Shown in pieces: positions 42,820-44,518 of a stretch of DNA of 44,518 nt. The DNA is from Gammaproteobacteria bacterium (GTDB taxonomy: Bacteria; Pseudomonadota; Gammaproteobacteria; Xanthomonadales; Wenzhouxiangellaceae). The translations under genes and the position numbers were made by a program. Location of the stretch: contig PWWM01000065.1 of assembly GCA_003561495.1 (NCBI GenBank), forward strand, positions 1-44,518, given 5' to 3'. Each line of letters opens with the position of its first letter. The stretch's first letter is position 1. The notes below the pieces were generated by a model. The model was not told where the DNA came from and searched no databases. It saw only the letters and a program-made list of their open reading frames with translations.

Positions 42820-43828
42820 TCACTCAAACCGGTCGCGGAATAGCCTGTCGTTGACCGTGGTGCTGGATGATGAGCTGCTATCGGTGCTGTCGCCTGGCAG
42901 GACCGGCGCGGCGCTGGTACTGGCTTCCAACTCCTGGGTGTAAAGCTCATCGCCGTCGATCGAAGTCACGATCGTGAACCGCAGGCCGCTATGTTGCGGA
43001 AGGTCGAATACCAAGTTGGGGAGTCCGCTGCCGCTGGATACGGGGCACACGGCGTTGGTGCCCGGAACCGGCGCACAGGTCCATTCGACGGAGTCAGGCT
43101 CCGGATTGGCCGAAACGGAAAATTCCACATCACGGGCGCGGTTCGATCCGACATTGAGTACATCGACGGTATACAGCAGGCTTGATGCACTGCCGCGCAT
43201 CAGGAGCGACGGGGACTGACCGGCCGGCATGCTGTCGATCTCCTCCACCTCGATGTCGATTTCAATCTGGGCGCCACCGAGGTCACGAACAAAGTGACCA
43301 AAGTGGGATGCCACTTCGCCGCCGGCCTTGCTGAAGTTGCCCGCAACCAGCAGGTCCGGACCATCCAGGGCCAGACCGATGACCCGGGCATTGCCGGGGC
43401 TGTCGACTCCGCTGGTGGTTGCATCCGCACCGACCTTGTGCCATTGACTGCCATCCCAGCGCGCCAGGTTGTTGACTCGCAGTCCGTCGGCATGAGTGAA
43501 ATTGCCGCCGACATACACATCCGATCCATCGGCTCGAATCGACAGGACACCTACCGTGGGATTCGAATCGTGGCTGAAGTCGCCGACGGGCTCGAAGTCG
43601 TCTTCGGCCGGGTCGTAGACGAACAAGGTTCCGGATTTCTGGCCACAGACATGGCCCTGAAGACTCAGGTACACATGACCAGCATTGGTCGTGTCCAGCG
43701 TCTGCACGTTCCAGGTACAGCCGTGCGGAACAGAGGAGTCCCCGGTCCAGAACCCCGGCGTACCCTGTGACAGGGCGCGTATGGGGGAAAAAGAACAGCA
43801 CCACAAGAATACAGGTGGTTCTGAACAT
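42820..43828 (-). pseudogene. Secreted DRFE-tailed protein with a +1 frameshift in the signal peptide
   Basis: ATG 43828, with GGGAGA 7 bp upstream, begins MFRTTCILVVLFFFP, a clear signal peptide. At a T5C5 run (43783-43792 on the plus strand as G5A5) that frame leaves the coding frame; removing one base joins it to IRALSQGTPGFWTGDSS and the remaining 325 codons. The body has kelch/Rax2-like repeats (VYVGGNFTHADGLRVNNLARWDG), a DUF11-like domain (LLYTVDVLNVGSNRARDVEFSV) and a Ser-rich linker before LFRDRFE. The alternative start at 43848 in the downstream frame is poor because it lies upstream of the ribosome site and gives no signal peptide. So a recent frameshift, slippage-controlled gene or base error. 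Confidence 0.75.
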
Positions 43829-44071
43829 CGGACGATCTCCCTAAACATATCACCTTTGCATATTGACTATAACTACGCAAAACTCGAAAATCCGCGCCAC
43901 ATCAAGAACGCCGATTGCATCACCGCCACACCGGCGCGCCGAGACCATGCCGTCAACTGCTGTAGCCTGGCGGTGGGTATTGCTTGAACCGACGCAATCG
44001 TGCGCTTAAGCTTCTCATTGGCATCCGGACGACCAGCGGGCCATTCACTGATGAATCGCAAGGAGACAGGC

Positions 44072-44518
44072 ATGAAGGTCAGAGCGCGGACGAACAGCAC
44101 CTCTCGGCAGACGGTCGGCGCAATCCTTTTGGCCGGGGTGCTGGCCCTGGTGGGTTGTGGCAACGGGGACACTCCGGCATCCCCGCCTGCTCCAGTCGAT
44201 CATGACGAAACCGGGCAATTGCCCGAAGTCGTCGACGAGCACGAGGTCGTCGAGGCGCAGGAGACGGCCTCCCCGGTCCAGACCGTCGATCTGACGGCCG
44301 AGGACGGGTTCAATGCGCCCCTTCCGGTCGAGCACAATCATGCTCCCGGCACCGGAGAGCTCGTCCTCGGCGGCGAACGCATCGCAATGGAACTGGGCTG
44401 CACCGATCCTTCCGTCCATCGCAACTGGCTGTTCACACTGATCGTGAGGGCGCGGGGCGAGGACTCGGCAGGCCACCCTATTGGGGTGGAGGCACAGCGC
44501 GCGATCTCGGGGCAGGCA
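44072..44518 (+). CDS. Lipoprotein of unknown function (3' end outside window)
   Basis: An open frame of 149 codons running off the right edge. ATG 44072 has AAGGAGA at 44060-44066. The N-terminus is a lipoprotein signal: basic start (MKVRARTNSTSRQT), hydrophobic core and lipobox LVGC. The next ~50 residues are acidic and Pro-rich (DHDETGQLPEVVDEHEVVEAQE), typical of a linker to a surface or periplasmic domain. The start of a folded part (LGCTDPSVHRNWLFTLIVRARG) is visible but not recognisable. No stop codon before the edge. Confidence 0.7.
   Translation, partial: MKVRARTNSTSRQTVGAILLAGVLALVGCGNGDTPASPPAPVDHDETGQLPEVVDEHEVVEAQETASPVQTVDLTAEDGFNAPLPVEHNHAPGTGELVLGGERIAMELGCTDPSVHRNWLFTLIVRARGEDSAGHPIGVEAQRAISGQA

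Overview
The window looks like chromosomal DNA of a GC-rich gammaproteobacterium, probably near the Xanthomonadales/Wenzhouxiangellaceae. This is inferred from gene content: winged-helix/TPR transmembrane regulators, a Ser/Thr kinase-TPR gene next to an ECF sigma gene, a TonB receptor with a Fur box, flavocytochrome c and very large secreted repeat proteins. I see no tRNA, rRNA, CRISPR array or phage structural gene.

Layout. (1) 1-4.2 kb: an arsenic cassette (arsR, arsC, ACR3, a small Cys-Cys protein, a tandem UspA) lies between two ~440-bp direct repeats that both encode the C-terminus of a type III restriction/helicase-like protein. (2) 4.2-11 kb, minus strand: a propeller-type membrane diguanylate cyclase, a two-unit inverted GTAG-REP element, then a sulfide oxidation operon fccA-fccB-yeeE-soxYZ. 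Divergent from it is a Cds1-type cysteine desulfhydrase, so production and oxidation of H2S sit back to back. (3) 12.3-17 kb: a PLD-type and a patatin-type phospholipase, then a FecA-like TonB receptor behind a clear promoter/Fur box. (4) 17-23.2 kb: two successive modules, each a secreted protein of unknown function divergent from a winged-helix/TPR regulator, with an inverted repeat in the shared intergenic region. The first regulator is split by a 263-bp IS630-like MITE with a cloverleaf-like set of inverted repeats. (5) 23.2-34.1 kb and 42.8-43.8 kb: large secreted surface-type proteins (FG-GAP, BACON/IPT/DUF11, beta-helix). (6) 34.2-37.7 kb: Ser/Thr kinase-TPR and ECF sigma pair. (7) 37.8-42.7 kb: a tyrosine-decarboxylase-like PLP enzyme divergent from an S9 peptidase with an extra C-terminal domain. 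(8) The window ends in the start of a lipoprotein gene.

The most interesting signal is a shared extreme C-terminal tag. Four otherwise unrelated secreted proteins and one gene relic end in (F/L)xDRFE followed by 0-3 residues, written with different codons each time. I read this as a possible undescribed protein sorting or processing signal. Two of these genes are broken close to the signal peptide (an amber codon, and a +1 frameshift in a homopolymer), and one is only a relic, so the family looks to be in flux here.
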